A program made the translations under genes and the position numbers. 32,823 nt of DNA, taken from assembly GCA_037446075.1 (NCBI GenBank), contig JBBIJH010000010.1:1-32823 (forward strand), read 5' to 3'. The DNA comes from JBBIJH01 sp037446075 (lineage in GTDB: Bacteria > Bacteroidota > Ignavibacteria > UBA10030 > JAHEZR01). Below are positions 24,187 to 32,557 of the stretch, piece after piece. Within the stretch, counting starts at the first letter, position 1, and each line of letters opens with the position of its first letter. The notes under the pieces were generated by a model, which ran no database searches, was not told the DNA's origin, and saw only the letters and a list, made by a program, of their open reading frames with translations.

Positions 24187-25656
24187 TCAAAACGGCGGCG
24201 CCTCCGGTCCCAACGATGGTGGTATAGCCTCCTCCGGGATGAACGCAAGATTCTCGAACCGCGCGTACTCCTTGACAAACGCCAGCTGGATTGTCCCCGT
24301 CGGGCCGTTCCTCTGCTTGCCGATAATGATCTCCGCGATTCCTTCTGCGGGCGTTTGTCCATCTTCTAGAAATCTTTCGCCATAAAGTTCAGGCCGGTGA
24401 ACAAAGATGACCACGTCCGAATCCTGCTCAATCGCACCAGATTCCCTCAAATCGGACAACACAGGCCGCCTACCACTTCTCGCCTCTACCGCCCGGCTGA
24501 GCTGAGAGAGTGCGATCACCGGGGTATTTAACTCCTTCGCGAGCGCTTTCAAAGAACGGGAGATCATCGAGATTTCCTTTTCTCTATTCTCCGCATCTCT
24601 CGGGCCCTGCATCAGTTGCAGGTAATCGACAATTACCAGCCCGATGTTATGTTCTGCTTTTAGTCGCCGGGCTTTTGCTCGAAGTTCGAGGATCCCAAGT
24701 GCCGGTGTGTCGTCAATGAAGATTTTTGCCTCTGCCAGTCTGTGAACTTTTGTACTCAGCTTGGGCCATTCTTCATCTGAGAGGCGACCCGTGCGGAGCT
24801 TGTGGGCATCCACCCGTGCTTCGGCTGCCAGCAGGCGAAGAACGAGCTGCTGACTTGCCATCTCAAGGCTGAACATTCCAACGGGTACGCCGTGTTCCAC
24901 TGACGCATTTCGTGCAATGGAGAGTGCGAGGGCTGTCTTCCCTTGACTTGGTCTACCGGCAATGATGATCAGATCGGAGGGCTGGAAGCCTCCCGTGAGG
25001 TCGTCGAGCCGGGCGAAACCTGAAGGAACCCCGGTCACCCCCCCTCGCTGGCCGTGAATTCTTTCCAGCATTTCAAGCGTGTCACTGATGGCTCTCGTCA
25101 GTGAAAGAGAAGATCTCTTAAGCCGTCGCTCGGCAATTTGGAAGATTCTCTGCTCGGCTTCGTCCAGCAATTCCAGCGGGTCCTCTGCCGGGTTGTATGA
25201 CCGCTTCGCGATATTTGTAGAGGCCTCGATGAGCTTTCGGAGAATTGCTTTCTCAAGGACGATGTATGCGTGCGCTTCTACATTTGCCGCCGAGGTGATC
25301 TTCATCGTCAGCTCTGTGAGGTACAGCGCGCCGCCCACTGCATCGAGCTGACCCCTTCTTCGCAATTCCTCCGCCACGGTTGTCACATCAATAGGCTCGC
25401 TCCTCTCAAAAAGTGCAGTCATGGCCTGGAAGATCTTTGCATGGGCATCGCGATAGAAGCTTTCTTGGTCGAGGACTTCAAGCACTTTGGGGACAGCCTC
25501 TCGATCGATCAACATGGAGCCGAGAACGGCCTGCTCCACCTCGATCGCTTGTGGCGGGACTCTCCCTTCGGAGGGAGGAACCACCTCTCGGCGTGTCGAT
25601 TCATCGACTTCCCGGACTGGGGGAAAATCAAAGTCACCCTTGCTGACATCTGCCAT
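24187..25656 (-). CDS. dnaB: Replicative DNA helicase
   Basis: The 489-residue hexameric helicase unwinds DNA at the replication fork. It has the N-terminal primase-interaction domain (PPQAIEVEQAVLGSMLID, about 34-51), a linker helix, and the RecA-like motor with Walker A GRPSQGKT at 234-241, FSLEMASQQLVLRLL, Walker B VIVDYLQLM at 341-349, ALSQLSRAVE and LSDLRESGAIEQDSDVV. No intein interrupts the motor. The first 30 residues are a polar extension. It is last in the yicC operon, 29 bases after the uracil glycosylase gene. Confidence 0.97.
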   Translation of the reverse strand: MADVSKGDFDFPPVREVDESTRREVVPPSEGRVPPQAIEVEQAVLGSMLIDREAVPKVLEVLDQESFYRDAHAKIFQAMTALFERSEPIDVTTVAEELRRRGQLDAVGGALYLTELTMKITSAANVEAHAYIVLEKAILRKLIEASTNIAKRSYNPAEDPLELLDEAEQRIFQIAERRLKRSSLSLTRAISDTLEMLERIHGQRGGVTGVPSGFARLDDLTGGFQPSDLIIIAGRPSQGKTALALSIARNASVEHGVPVGMFSLEMASQQLVLRLLAAEARVDAHKLRTGRLSDEEWPKLSTKVHRLAEAKIFIDDTPALGILELRAKARRLKAEHNIGLVIVDYLQLMQGPRDAENREKEISMISRSLKALAKELNTPVIALSQLSRAVEARSGRRPVLSDLRESGAIEQDSDVVIFVHRPELYGERFLEDGQTPAEGIAEIIIGKQRNGPTGTIQLAFVKEYARFENLAFIPEEAIPPSLGPEAPPF

Positions 25657-25685
25657 AACTCATTCCTTCTTTCCTCCCCTAAGAG

Positions 25686-26441
25686 TCACTGTGTTTTCAT
25701 CTGGTCATACAGCTTCTTAAAGAACTGCATGTCTTCCCACGTAGGGCGCTTCCACTGGGGATTCCGAAGAAGCGCGGCAGGATGGTACGTTACAAGAACT
25801 TTGGAATCGTGATACTCGAACACTTTGCCACGAAGCTGGTTCAAGCTATCGTTCGTTCGCAAGAGCATCTGTGCAGAGATGCGTCCCAGACACAAGATGA
25901 TCTTTGGTCTGATGAGATCCAGTTGCTTCCACAGATACGGCACACATGTTTCCATTTCTGAGGGGAGTGGATCGCGATTCTCTGGGGGTCGGCACTTCAG
26001 GATGTTGCAGATATACACCTCTTCGCGTGTCATTCCGACTGCCTCCAGAATTTTATTCAATAGTTGCCCGGCACGCCCGACAAACGGTTCCCCTTGTGCG
26101 TCTTCCTCTGCCCCCGGAGCCTCCCCGATGAGGACAACGTCTGCCTGCGGATTGCCCACTCCAAAGACAAACTTATTCCGGGTGTGGCCAAGAGGACACT
26201 TCAGACAGGTACAGATCATCGCGTCGAAATCTTCGAGAGACTTCGCTTCCACCCACGGTTCCTTGATCGACCTGAGCTTCTGGAGGGCTTCTTCACCTGC
26301 GGGCCGCTTCCCTTTCCCCCCATGAGCTCGCACGCCTTTTGCATCGGTGTAGACGATATTTCCGAATAAATCTTCCTGCTGCATGAGGTACCTCTTTGCG
26401 TCGTTGAGGAGCGAATTTAGTTCATCTCTGAAGGCGTGCAT
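25686..26441 (-). CDS. Family 4 uracil-DNA glycosylase with 4Fe-4S cluster
   Basis: From ATG 26441 the protein has 251 residues. The catalytic domain has motif A GEAPGAEED at 106-114 and the C-terminal motif TYHPAALLRNP with H220, which remove uracil from DNA. Cluster ligands are C79, C82, C150 and C166 (CxxC, then C-x15-C), as in thermostable UdgA-type enzymes. The first 60 residues are an extra helical and basic N-terminal segment. The open frame reaches TTG 26462, but the ATG is preferred; neither has a clear ribosome-binding site. It lies between coaBC and dnaB. Confidence 0.93.
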   Translation of the reverse strand: MHAFRDELNSLLNDAKRYLMQQEDLFGNIVYTDAKGVRAHGGKGKRPAGEEALQKLRSIKEPWVEAKSLEDFDAMICTCLKCPLGHTRNKFVFGVGNPQADVVLIGEAPGAEEDAQGEPFVGRAGQLLNKILEAVGMTREEVYICNILKCRPPENRDPLPSEMETCVPYLWKQLDLIRPKIILCLGRISAQMLLRTNDSLNQLRGKVFEYHDSKVLVTYHPAALLRNPQWKRPTWEDMQFFKKLYDQMKTQ

Positions 26442-26498
26442 TGATGAGAAATGGATGAACAAACAGTAGAGGGAACAGAAGAAACCAAGGAAGAGCCT

Positions 26499-27719
26499 CT
26501 ACCTCTGGAGAATTTCAGCTACTCGGTCAAGGATGCGATTGGCAACCTCAAATTTCGGAAGCTTCGGAAGAGCCTCGATCTTCCCGGACCGATCGATAAT
26601 ACTGACAACATTCGTTTCCGCTCCGAACGCAGCTCCCTCGAGAAGGGGGTTGTTCAGCACTACAAGATCCAGGTTTTTCCGCTTGAGCTTATCCTTTGCA
26701 TTCTGAATCTCGTCATGCGTTTCGAGGGCAAAGCCGACCAGCACCTTTCCATCTTTCTTCTTTCCAAGGGCTTCCAGAATATCTCTTGTCTGCCGGAGTT
26801 CCACTTTCAGTTTCAGCGCCGCCCGATCTTCTTTCTTGATCTTCTGCCGTACTGGTTTCGTCGGAGTATAGTCTGCTACTGCGGCTGCCATAATCACGAC
26901 ATCTTGCTTTTCGAATTCTGTCTGGACAGCCTGATACATTTCCTCCGCAGTCTGGACGTCGATCCGCTTGACGTTCCGGGGGGTGTGGAGATGGACAGGA
27001 CCCGCTACAAGCGTAACTTCGGCTCCCCGGAGCGCTGCTGCATTCGCCATCGCGAATCCCATCTTCCCGGAAGAACGATTACCGACAAAACGAACTGCGT
27101 CGATCGGTTCGTATGTCGGGCCTGCAGTGACGAGGATTTTCTTCCCCGTGAGGTTCTGGCGAGTCTTTTCCAGGATCTCACCGAGGGCTTGAACGATTGC
27201 TTCGGGTTCTGGCAAGCGTCCCGGGCCAATGAGGCCACTCGCAAGCTCTCCTTCCACTGGGGGTAGAATGAAGAAGCCAAGCTCTTTCAGTCGCTCGACA
27301 TTTTCTTGGGTGACCGCATTCGTCCACATTTCAGCATCCATCGCTGGACAGATGAGAAGCGGGCAGCGGAGGGATAGAACAAGTGTCGTCACGGCATTGT
27401 CAGCTAAACCGTGAACAATCTTTGCAATGGTATTTGCCGTCGCCGGTGCGATGAGCATGACGTCCGCCCAGAGACCGAGGTCGATGTGCCAGGTGCTGCC
27501 TCGCACTGTAGAGTCCCCAGGTGCTGGAAAAGTGCCGACGATAACTTCGTTGCCGGAGAGCGTTGAGAACGTGAGGGGCGTGATGAATTCCTTGGCGGCT
27601 TCCGTCATCACGACGCGAACTTCTGCGCCTGCTCTCCTCAGCTCTCGGATGACAAAGCAAATCTTGTATGCAGCGATCCCGCCCGTCACGCCGATTAATA
27701 TCTTCTTTCCCTTTAGCAT
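26499..27719 (-). CDS. coaBC: Bifunctional phosphopantothenoylcysteine decarboxylase / phosphopantothenate-cysteine ligase
   Basis: The 406-residue protein carries out two steps of coenzyme A synthesis. The N-terminal flavoprotein CoaC domain has GVTGGIAAYK at 10-19, the active-site histidine H78 (STWHIDL), APATANTIAKI at 91-101 and PAMD at 125-128. The C-terminal CoaB domain has ILVTAGPTYEPIDAVRF at 195-211, NRSSGKMG, MAAAVADYTP and the KKxxP-like region. In the CoaC substrate loop the usual LACGxxGxGR reads LASGLIGPGR, so the cysteine described as catalytic in E. coli Dfp is serine 161 here. It follows rpoZ by 15 bases. Confidence 0.96.
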   Translation of the reverse strand: MLKGKKILIGVTGGIAAYKICFVIRELRRAGAEVRVVMTEAAKEFITPLTFSTLSGNEVIVGTFPAPGDSTVRGSTWHIDLGLWADVMLIAPATANTIAKIVHGLADNAVTTLVLSLRCPLLICPAMDAEMWTNAVTQENVERLKELGFFILPPVEGELASGLIGPGRLPEPEAIVQALGEILEKTRQNLTGKKILVTAGPTYEPIDAVRFVGNRSSGKMGFAMANAAALRGAEVTLVAGPVHLHTPRNVKRIDVQTAEEMYQAVQTEFEKQDVVIMAAAVADYTPTKPVRQKIKKEDRAALKLKVELRQTRDILEALGKKKDGKVLVGFALETHDEIQNAKDKLKRKNLDLVVLNNPLLEGAAFGAETNVVSIIDRSGKIEALPKLPKFEVANRILDRVAEILQR

Positions 27720-27734
27720 CGTCGACTTGAGAAT

Positions 27735-28064
27735 TTACTCTTCTTCTTTCTTCACTTCCTCTTCTTTCTCCTTGTATCGGTAGGCGATCTTGCCTTCCAG
27801 CATTTCTTGCAACGCGATGTCGGTCGGCTTCGCTCGCTTTTCGAACTCCAAGCTGATCTTCATCTGATCCGGATTTGCCTCCACTTCGGGTGTCTCCTCA
27901 GGGTTTTCCGTGATCTTGGTTTGAACCATCTCAAGTCTTTGATTGAACTCCAGCTTCAGGTCCTCGTTGATCTGCCGCGCGCGTCTCGACATAACAGCAA
28001 TGGCTTCATAGATATTCTTTGCTTTCGATGCCAGCTTTTCCAGATCAAGTGGTTTCACTGCCAT
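27735..28064 (-). CDS. rpoZ: RNA polymerase omega subunit
   Basis: From ATG 28064 the protein has 109 residues. It begins AVKPLDLEKLASKAKNIYEA and continues IAVMSRRARQIN, the omega signature that clamps the beta-prime C-terminus. The end is highly charged (about 60-109, finishing in a Glu/Lys run), as in many FCB omegas. AAAGGAGG upstream supports ATG 28064; the open frame to 28151 would run into gmk. The position between gmk and coaBC is the classic order gmk-rpoZ-coaBC, which supports the call. Confidence 0.92.
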   Translation of the reverse strand: MAVKPLDLEKLASKAKNIYEAIAVMSRRARQINEDLKLEFNQRLEMVQTKITENPEETPEVEANPDQMKISLEFEKRAKPTDIALQEMLEGKIAYRYKEKEEEVKKEEE

Positions 28065-28134
28065 ATCTTTGAGCTTCCTCCTTTTTCTCCTTATTGATAT
28101 TGATGATGTGTCCTTGAAGAAAAAATCCTCTTTG

Positions 28135-28707
28135 TTAACAATCCCGCACAATTTTCTTGACGATTTCGTCGACCTCGTTCACGGCGGTGGGGAGGTCGTC
28201 GTTCGTAACTGCATAGTCAAAACTCTTTCCTTTCTCCAGCTCCATCGGAACGCGCTTCAGCCGCTCCCGCACCGTGCCTTCGTCTTCTGTATTTCTTTTC
28301 AAGAGTCTCTCTTTCAGCACCTCAAGACTTGGTGGCTTAATGAAGATGAGGGTTGTTTCATTCGGGTAGAGTCTCTTTAGGGAAAGAGCTCCATTCACAT
28401 CGATATCAAAGAGGAGGAGTTGACCGTCGTTGAGTCCTTTCTGAATCACGGATTTCAAGTTGCCGTAGTAGTCTCCGTAAATTACCTCGTACTCCGCTAA
28501 CTCGCCCCGAGCGATAAGGTTTTCAAATTCTTCCTTGGTGATGAAAAAATGATCTCTCCCTTCTACTTCTTCAGCGCGCTTCTTGCGAGTCGTTGCAGAA
28601 ACAGAAAACCTGATCTCTTCATGCCGTTTGAGAATCTCTTTCGCGATTGTTGTCTTTCCCGACCCACTGGGCGCTGAGATCGCGATCAGCTTCCCTCGAC
28701 TACTCAT
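28135..28707 (-). CDS. gmk: Guanylate kinase
   Basis: The 190-residue enzyme phosphorylates GMP to GDP with ATP. Motifs include the P-loop APSGSGKTT at 12-20, the GMP-site SATTRKKRAEEVEGRDHFFI near 37-56, YEVIYGDYYG, LLFDIDVNGALSLK and the lid RLKRVPMELE. Length is typical. It precedes rpoZ by 70 bases and follows yicC by 68, the common bacterial order yicC-gmk-rpoZ. No ribosome-binding site is evident before ATG 28707. Confidence 0.97.
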   Translation of the reverse strand: MSSRGKLIAISAPSGSGKTTIAKEILKRHEEIRFSVSATTRKKRAEEVEGRDHFFITKEEFENLIARGELAEYEVIYGDYYGNLKSVIQKGLNDGQLLLFDIDVNGALSLKRLYPNETTLIFIKPPSLEVLKERLLKRNTEDEGTVRERLKRVPMELEKGKSFDYAVTNDDLPTAVNEVDEIVKKIVRDC

Positions 28708-28775
28708 GATGTTGATTATCGAGCGCTAATTTTACGTATTAGGCTAATCGCTGAACTTGTAACGAGGGGCAAAAC

Positions 28776-29654
28776 TCATTCGATATTCTGGAGCTGTTCG
28801 CGGATCCTTTCTAAGTCCTCTTTGATCTCCACTACAAGATGAGCAATGTCGGCATCCGCGGCCTTCGAGCCGATTGTGTTTGCCTCCCGGTTCATCTCCT
28901 GAACGAGGAACGTAAGCCTTCTCCCCGCCGACTCCTCATTGTCTAAAGCCTCGAGGAAGAACTTCTGGTGACTTCGGAAGCGCACGCACTCCTCCGTAAC
29001 ATCAAGCTTATCGGCTAAGAGTGCGATCTCCAGTTCCAGGCGTTGCTCGTCCACACTTCCGTTCGTGATGAGCTGCCGAACGCGTTCCCGCAAACGGTTC
29101 CTTTGCTCGGGAATGCGGTCTCTTGAAAGCTTATCGATCTCTTCAATCCTTGCTGCCAGGAGATGAATCCGCGCTTCGAGATCTTTTCTTAACTCAGTTC
29201 CTTCCTTCCTGCGCATCTCCTGCAGCTCATCCAAAGCTCTGCTCAATGCAAGCTCTGCCGCCGCCCACTCCTTTTCATCGCTCTGTTCCAGCTCCCCCAC
29301 CTCCATCACTTCTGAGAACTTCAAAAGGTGATCGAGTGTCACTTTCTCTCTGACTCCTGTAGCCTTTCGGAGTTCGTTCAGGAGCTTCATGTACGATTTC
29401 GCGGCGGCCGTGTTGATCTTTAACGGTACCATACCCTCCGATTTCCCTTCCACCGTCACGGCCACGCTCACCTTTCCCCGGCTTACCTTTGCTCGAACCA
29501 ACTCCTTCACATCATTCTCCCGCAACATCAGGCCCCGGGGGAGGCGAGTGGAGACCTCAAGATACCGACTGTTCACGCTCCGGACATCAGCGACCGCAGT
29601 GACGCCGCCTTCCGTCGCCTCTCCATGCCCATAGCCAGTCATACTCAGCAACAT
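28776..29654 (-). CDS. yicC: YicC family endoribonuclease-like protein
   Basis: From ATG 29654 the protein has 292 residues and begins with the family motif SMTGYGHGEA. It continues with the YicC_N domain (VRSVNSRYLEVSTRLPRGL, ENDVKELVRAKVSRGKVSV) and ends with the DUF1732 domain (GRRLTFLVQEMNREANTIGS, then the C-terminal VEIKEDLERIREQLQNIE). E. coli YicC has been reported as an RNase acting on small RNAs. GGAG seven bases before the ATG supports this start over TTG 29681. It heads the six-gene minus-strand operon ending in dnaB. Confidence 0.95.
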   Translation of the reverse strand: MLLSMTGYGHGEATEGGVTAVADVRSVNSRYLEVSTRLPRGLMLRENDVKELVRAKVSRGKVSVAVTVEGKSEGMVPLKINTAAAKSYMKLLNELRKATGVREKVTLDHLLKFSEVMEVGELEQSDEKEWAAAELALSRALDELQEMRRKEGTELRKDLEARIHLLAARIEEIDKLSRDRIPEQRNRLRERVRQLITNGSVDEQRLELEIALLADKLDVTEECVRFRSHQKFFLEALDNEESAGRRLTFLVQEMNREANTIGSKAADADIAHLVVEIKEDLERIREQLQNIE

Positions 29655-29684
29655 TCCCAACTCCGATTTCTGAGTCCCCAATGA

Positions 29685-29713
29685 AAACTACGAAAATTTC
29701 AGCCGCGTGTCAA
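29685..29713 (-). promoter_or_regulatory. Promoter of the yicC-gmk-rpoZ-coaBC-udg-dnaB operon
   Basis: On the minus strand a perfect -35 TTGACA (29708-29713) is followed after 17 bases by TAGTTT (29685-29690), about 30 bases before yicC. It lies upstream of, and facing away from, the promoter of the NFACT gene. Confidence 0.65.
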
Positions 29714-29780
29714 CAAGTAGTTTTCCCCAAATTGCGAACAGACGTATCCACTGGCTCTTCACCACCGCTTTGCCCTCGGG

Positions 29781-29809
29781 TTTACTTTGATGCACCTTTT
29801 CTCTATATT
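29781..29809 (+). promoter_or_regulatory. Promoter of the NFACT/RqcH gene
   Basis: TTTACT (29781-29786), 17 bases, then TATATT (29804-29809). It lies inside the longest open frame but 24 bases before ATG 29834, which supports that ATG as the true start. Confidence 0.55.
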
Positions 29810-29833
29810 GTGTATAAGCTCGACTACCCGCCG

Positions 29834-31528
29834 ATGATCACTCACTACCGGACGCTTCAAGCGCTTGCACAGCTATTTGACGCGCGTCTTAGGGACACCA
29901 GAATCCGTGAGATCTTTACACAGCAACGAAATGAACTCCTTTTGTTGTGCGCCGCAGACGCGCACTCGTGGACGTTAATTCTCTCCTGCGATCCAAGGCT
30001 AAATTACATTTACTTGCGTGAGCCTGTCACGCGCTCAAAGAAAAACTCCGTCGATCTTTTTCCAGAGGCGGCGCATAAGTACATTCAGGCAGTCAACGTC
30101 CATCCGGATGACCGAATCCTCCAGATCGCCCTCGAAGATGGCATGACCCTGTGCTTTCTCCCACACGGGGTTGCCGGAAACGTGTTTCTGGTGAGCGGAG
30201 AGGGCACAATTGTCGATGCCTTCAAAAGAGCAAAGGAAGTCGTGGGCAAACCATTTGAGGTGAGACGAACGAACCAAACTCTTGCCATCCCGGCGAGTAC
30301 TGAGATGTTAGAGGCGGCATGGCGAGAGACGGAAGCAAGAACGATTTTCACGGCTTTGAAAACCCATATGCCTATCCTAGGCTCAACGCTCTCGCGCGAA
30401 GTTCTTCACCGTTCTCGGGTGGATGAAAAGACTCCGCTAGATGAGTTGGAGGATGAAGAAATCCGAGTAATCCACGAGACATTGCAAGAAGTTCGGAACG
30501 AACTCAACGCCCCCAAGCCAATTCTGTACTACCGCGGAGATTCTCCTCGTGTATTTTCGCTCATTCCACTCCATCATCTCGGCGGATCGCATGCCGAACT
30601 TTTCCCCGACGTGAACGAGGCGGTTCGTTCCATGGTCATCCAGACATTCCGAACTCAAGCGATAGACAGAGAAAAGAACCTCCTGCTTTCCAAAATCAAA
30701 GGTGCCATGGAGCGTACACAACGCTCGCTCGCGGCTATCCGTGATGAACTCCAGCACGCCTCCCGTGGTGAAGACTACGAGCGAATGGCGAAACTCATCA
30801 TGGCAAACCTGCAGCATCTGACAAAGGGGACGCGAGTCGTGGACCTCCCCGACATTTTCTCCAACCACCAGCCGTGGCGGATCACGCTCGATCCGAAACT
30901 GACACCAGTGCAGAACGCCGAGCGTTATTTTGACAAGGCCAAGAGATCCCGCCGTGCTAGAGAGGAAACTGAGAGCAGGGAAGAACTGGTGAAAAAACAG
31001 CTTGCCCTCCTGGAGAAACTCCAGCTCCACCTCGATTCTTGTCAGTCAAAGGAACAACTGAAAGAGTTTCAGAATGAATACAGGAAGGAACTGCTCGATC
31101 TCGGGTTGATCAAGGCAACGACGCAACAAGAAGAACTCCCCTTCCGTGTGTTTACTGTATCAGGTGGATTTCAGGTCTGGGTAGGGAAAAGCGCGGAGAA
31201 TAACGACCTCCTCACCATGGCGTATGCTAAGCCAAATGACCTCTGGTTCCATGCTCGCGGAGGGAGCGGGTCCCATGTCGTTCTGAAAGTCGGGACGGGC
31301 AGCGGCAATCCGTCGAAGCAAGCGATTCAGCAGGCGGCAGAGATTGCTGCGTACTATAGCAAGATGAGAAAGTCGACGATGGTGCCCGTTGTTTACTGCG
31401 AGCGGAAGTATGTGAGAAAACCGAAAGGCGCTCCGGCCGGAACGGTTACGCTCATGCGTGAGAAAACGATCTTCGCCGAGCCAGGGTTGCCATCAGGTGC
31501 CCCCACTGAACGCACCAAGGATACGTAA
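29834..31528 (+). CDS. rqcH: NFACT-family ribosome quality control protein (RqcH/FbpA-like)
   Basis: From ATG 29834 the protein has 564 residues. The NFACT-N domain (about 1-190) has the Asp-Arg pair D93/R94 in HPDDRILQIAL, in the position needed by RqcH for alanine tailing. A helix-hairpin-helix middle and a long charged coiled coil (about 280-430) follow. The C-terminal NFACT-R domain has FQVWVGKSAENNDLLT and NDLWFHARGGSGSHVVLK. Such proteins bind stalled 50S subunits with peptidyl-tRNA and add C-terminal alanine tags. The upstream in-frame extension to ATG 29681 spans the predicted promoter and is rejected. The older name is fibronectin-binding protein. Confidence 0.93.
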   Translation: MITHYRTLQALAQLFDARLRDTRIREIFTQQRNELLLLCAADAHSWTLILSCDPRLNYIYLREPVTRSKKNSVDLFPEAAHKYIQAVNVHPDDRILQIALEDGMTLCFLPHGVAGNVFLVSGEGTIVDAFKRAKEVVGKPFEVRRTNQTLAIPASTEMLEAAWRETEARTIFTALKTHMPILGSTLSREVLHRSRVDEKTPLDELEDEEIRVIHETLQEVRNELNAPKPILYYRGDSPRVFSLIPLHHLGGSHAELFPDVNEAVRSMVIQTFRTQAIDREKNLLLSKIKGAMERTQRSLAAIRDELQHASRGEDYERMAKLIMANLQHLTKGTRVVDLPDIFSNHQPWRITLDPKLTPVQNAERYFDKAKRSRRAREETESREELVKKQLALLEKLQLHLDSCQSKEQLKEFQNEYRKELLDLGLIKATTQQEELPFRVFTVSGGFQVWVGKSAENNDLLTMAYAKPNDLWFHARGGSGSHVVLKVGTGSGNPSKQAIQQAAEIAAYYSKMRKSTMVPVVYCERKYVRKPKGAPAGTVTLMREKTIFAEPGLPSGAPTERTKDT

Positions 31529-31569
31529 GTCCCTGCCTCCGCACCTTTCTAACAGGCTGAGCACAATCT

Positions 31570-32046
31570 CTACTTCGCCGAAGCAGGAACCACGATGTCC
31601 TTCTTGGTGCTCTCCACGATCGCGATGAGTTCTTGCTGCTCCTTCTCGGGAACTTTGAACTTGTCCAGAGACTGCCTGAAGTCGTGCAGAAGAGCCTGCC
31701 ACTCTTTTTCCGTGATGTTCAGATGCGCGTGGGAATCCTTCATCGAGCGCCCCGTGTACGTGCAGGGCCCACCCGTCACCTGGCAGACCAGCTCGGTGAC
31801 TCGGTACCTGAGCCCCGCCTTTGGGACACGGTCGCGTGCCTCTTTGATTCGCGGGTTCGCGTTTAACACTGAATCATCAACCACTCGATCCAAGAAGTCG
31901 TCCACCACAACTGCAATGGGATAGACGCCTCCAAGGCGATCGTAGAGAGATTTCTCCTTAGGCATCTTCTTCTGTTCCTGTGCCTTCGCCACCTGAGCAA
32001 ACAACAAAAGAAGTCCCAGCAGCAAGAGAGTAATGTTCTTCTTCAT
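31570..32046 (-). CDS. Exported group 1 truncated haemoglobin
   Basis: The 158-residue protein has a signal peptide (hydrophobic residues 5-20, cleavage likely after AKA at 22). The trHb fold follows: SLYDRLGGVYPIAVVVDDFL at 33-52, then VTELVCQVTGGPCTYTGR at 83-100 and MKDSHAHLNIT at 102-112, with H106 in the proximal (F8) haem-ligand position. Group 1 globins bind O2 and NO and are normally cytosolic, so export is unusual. AAAGGAGGAG lies just before ATG 32046. It is 13 bases after the secreted cupin gene and tail to tail with the NFACT gene. Confidence 0.93.
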   Translation of the reverse strand: MKKNITLLLLGLLLLFAQVAKAQEQKKMPKEKSLYDRLGGVYPIAVVVDDFLDRVVDDSVLNANPRIKEARDRVPKAGLRYRVTELVCQVTGGPCTYTGRSMKDSHAHLNITEKEWQALLHDFRQSLDKFKVPEKEQQELIAIVESTKKDIVVPASAK

Positions 32047-32059
32047 GACTCCTCCTTTA

Positions 32060-32557
32060 TTATTGTTGTGGCTTGTTTCTGGGGTCGTCCGCTGGATTCA
32101 CATAATTGATCCCCCAGGGACCGATTCCATGAAGTTGAATTGTTGCTTCCTCTTTCGTGAAAGCGAAGTGTCGCGTTCCAATTTGCATCACAGCAAATCC
32201 TGCGAGGGGTAATTTTGTGACCTTTGCCTCGTCAAAAACTTCTCCGAGCCCCATATACAACGAGCCCGAGACGACCGTCACATGCTCGATCGCTGGATGC
32301 CAGTGAGGAGGAACTTTATAATTTGCCGGCAGCTTCAGCCTCATCGTGAACGGCCCCTCTTTCGTCGGGTCGCCCTCCAGCACTGCCGACTTTACACCTT
32401 TCGGCAAAGATGCGGGACCGTCTTTCCAAGTCAGATCCTTCGGTACAACCAAGATGTGATCATGGCTGACTTTTTCTTTCATTGGCTGCTGAGCCCTCAT
32501 CATTCCTGCAGATAAAAGCACCATGGCGAGAAGTGAAAACCCAAGTGACTTTTTCAT
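32060..32557 (-). CDS. Exported cupin-domain protein
   Basis: The 165-residue protein has a signal peptide (LGFSLLAMVLLSAGMMRAQ) and one small beta-barrel cupin domain: PPHWHPAIEHVTVVSGSLYM at 83-102 gives metal ligands H85, H87 and E91, and H130 in GTRHFAF is the fourth. The family (DUF4437/ChrR-like cupins) is common, but the substrate is usually unknown. AAGGAG precedes ATG 32557. The pairing with the exported globin suggests a shared periplasmic task, perhaps in redox or small-molecule chemistry; this is inference. Confidence 0.88.
   Translation of the reverse strand: MKKSLGFSLLAMVLLSAGMMRAQQPMKEKVSHDHILVVPKDLTWKDGPASLPKGVKSAVLEGDPTKEGPFTMRLKLPANYKVPPHWHPAIEHVTVVSGSLYMGLGEVFDEAKVTKLPLAGFAVMQIGTRHFAFTKEEATIQLHGIGPWGINYVNPADDPRNKPQQ

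Noticed and set aside
26451..27266. Plus-strand open frame of 271 codons
   Set aside because: It lies almost wholly opposite coaBC, whose motifs are unmistakable, and its own translation shows no domain or ribosome-binding site.
29681..29833. N-terminal 51-residue extension of the NFACT protein
   Set aside because: A promoter with 17-base spacing lies inside it, its composition is unlike the family, and the normal start is at 29834.
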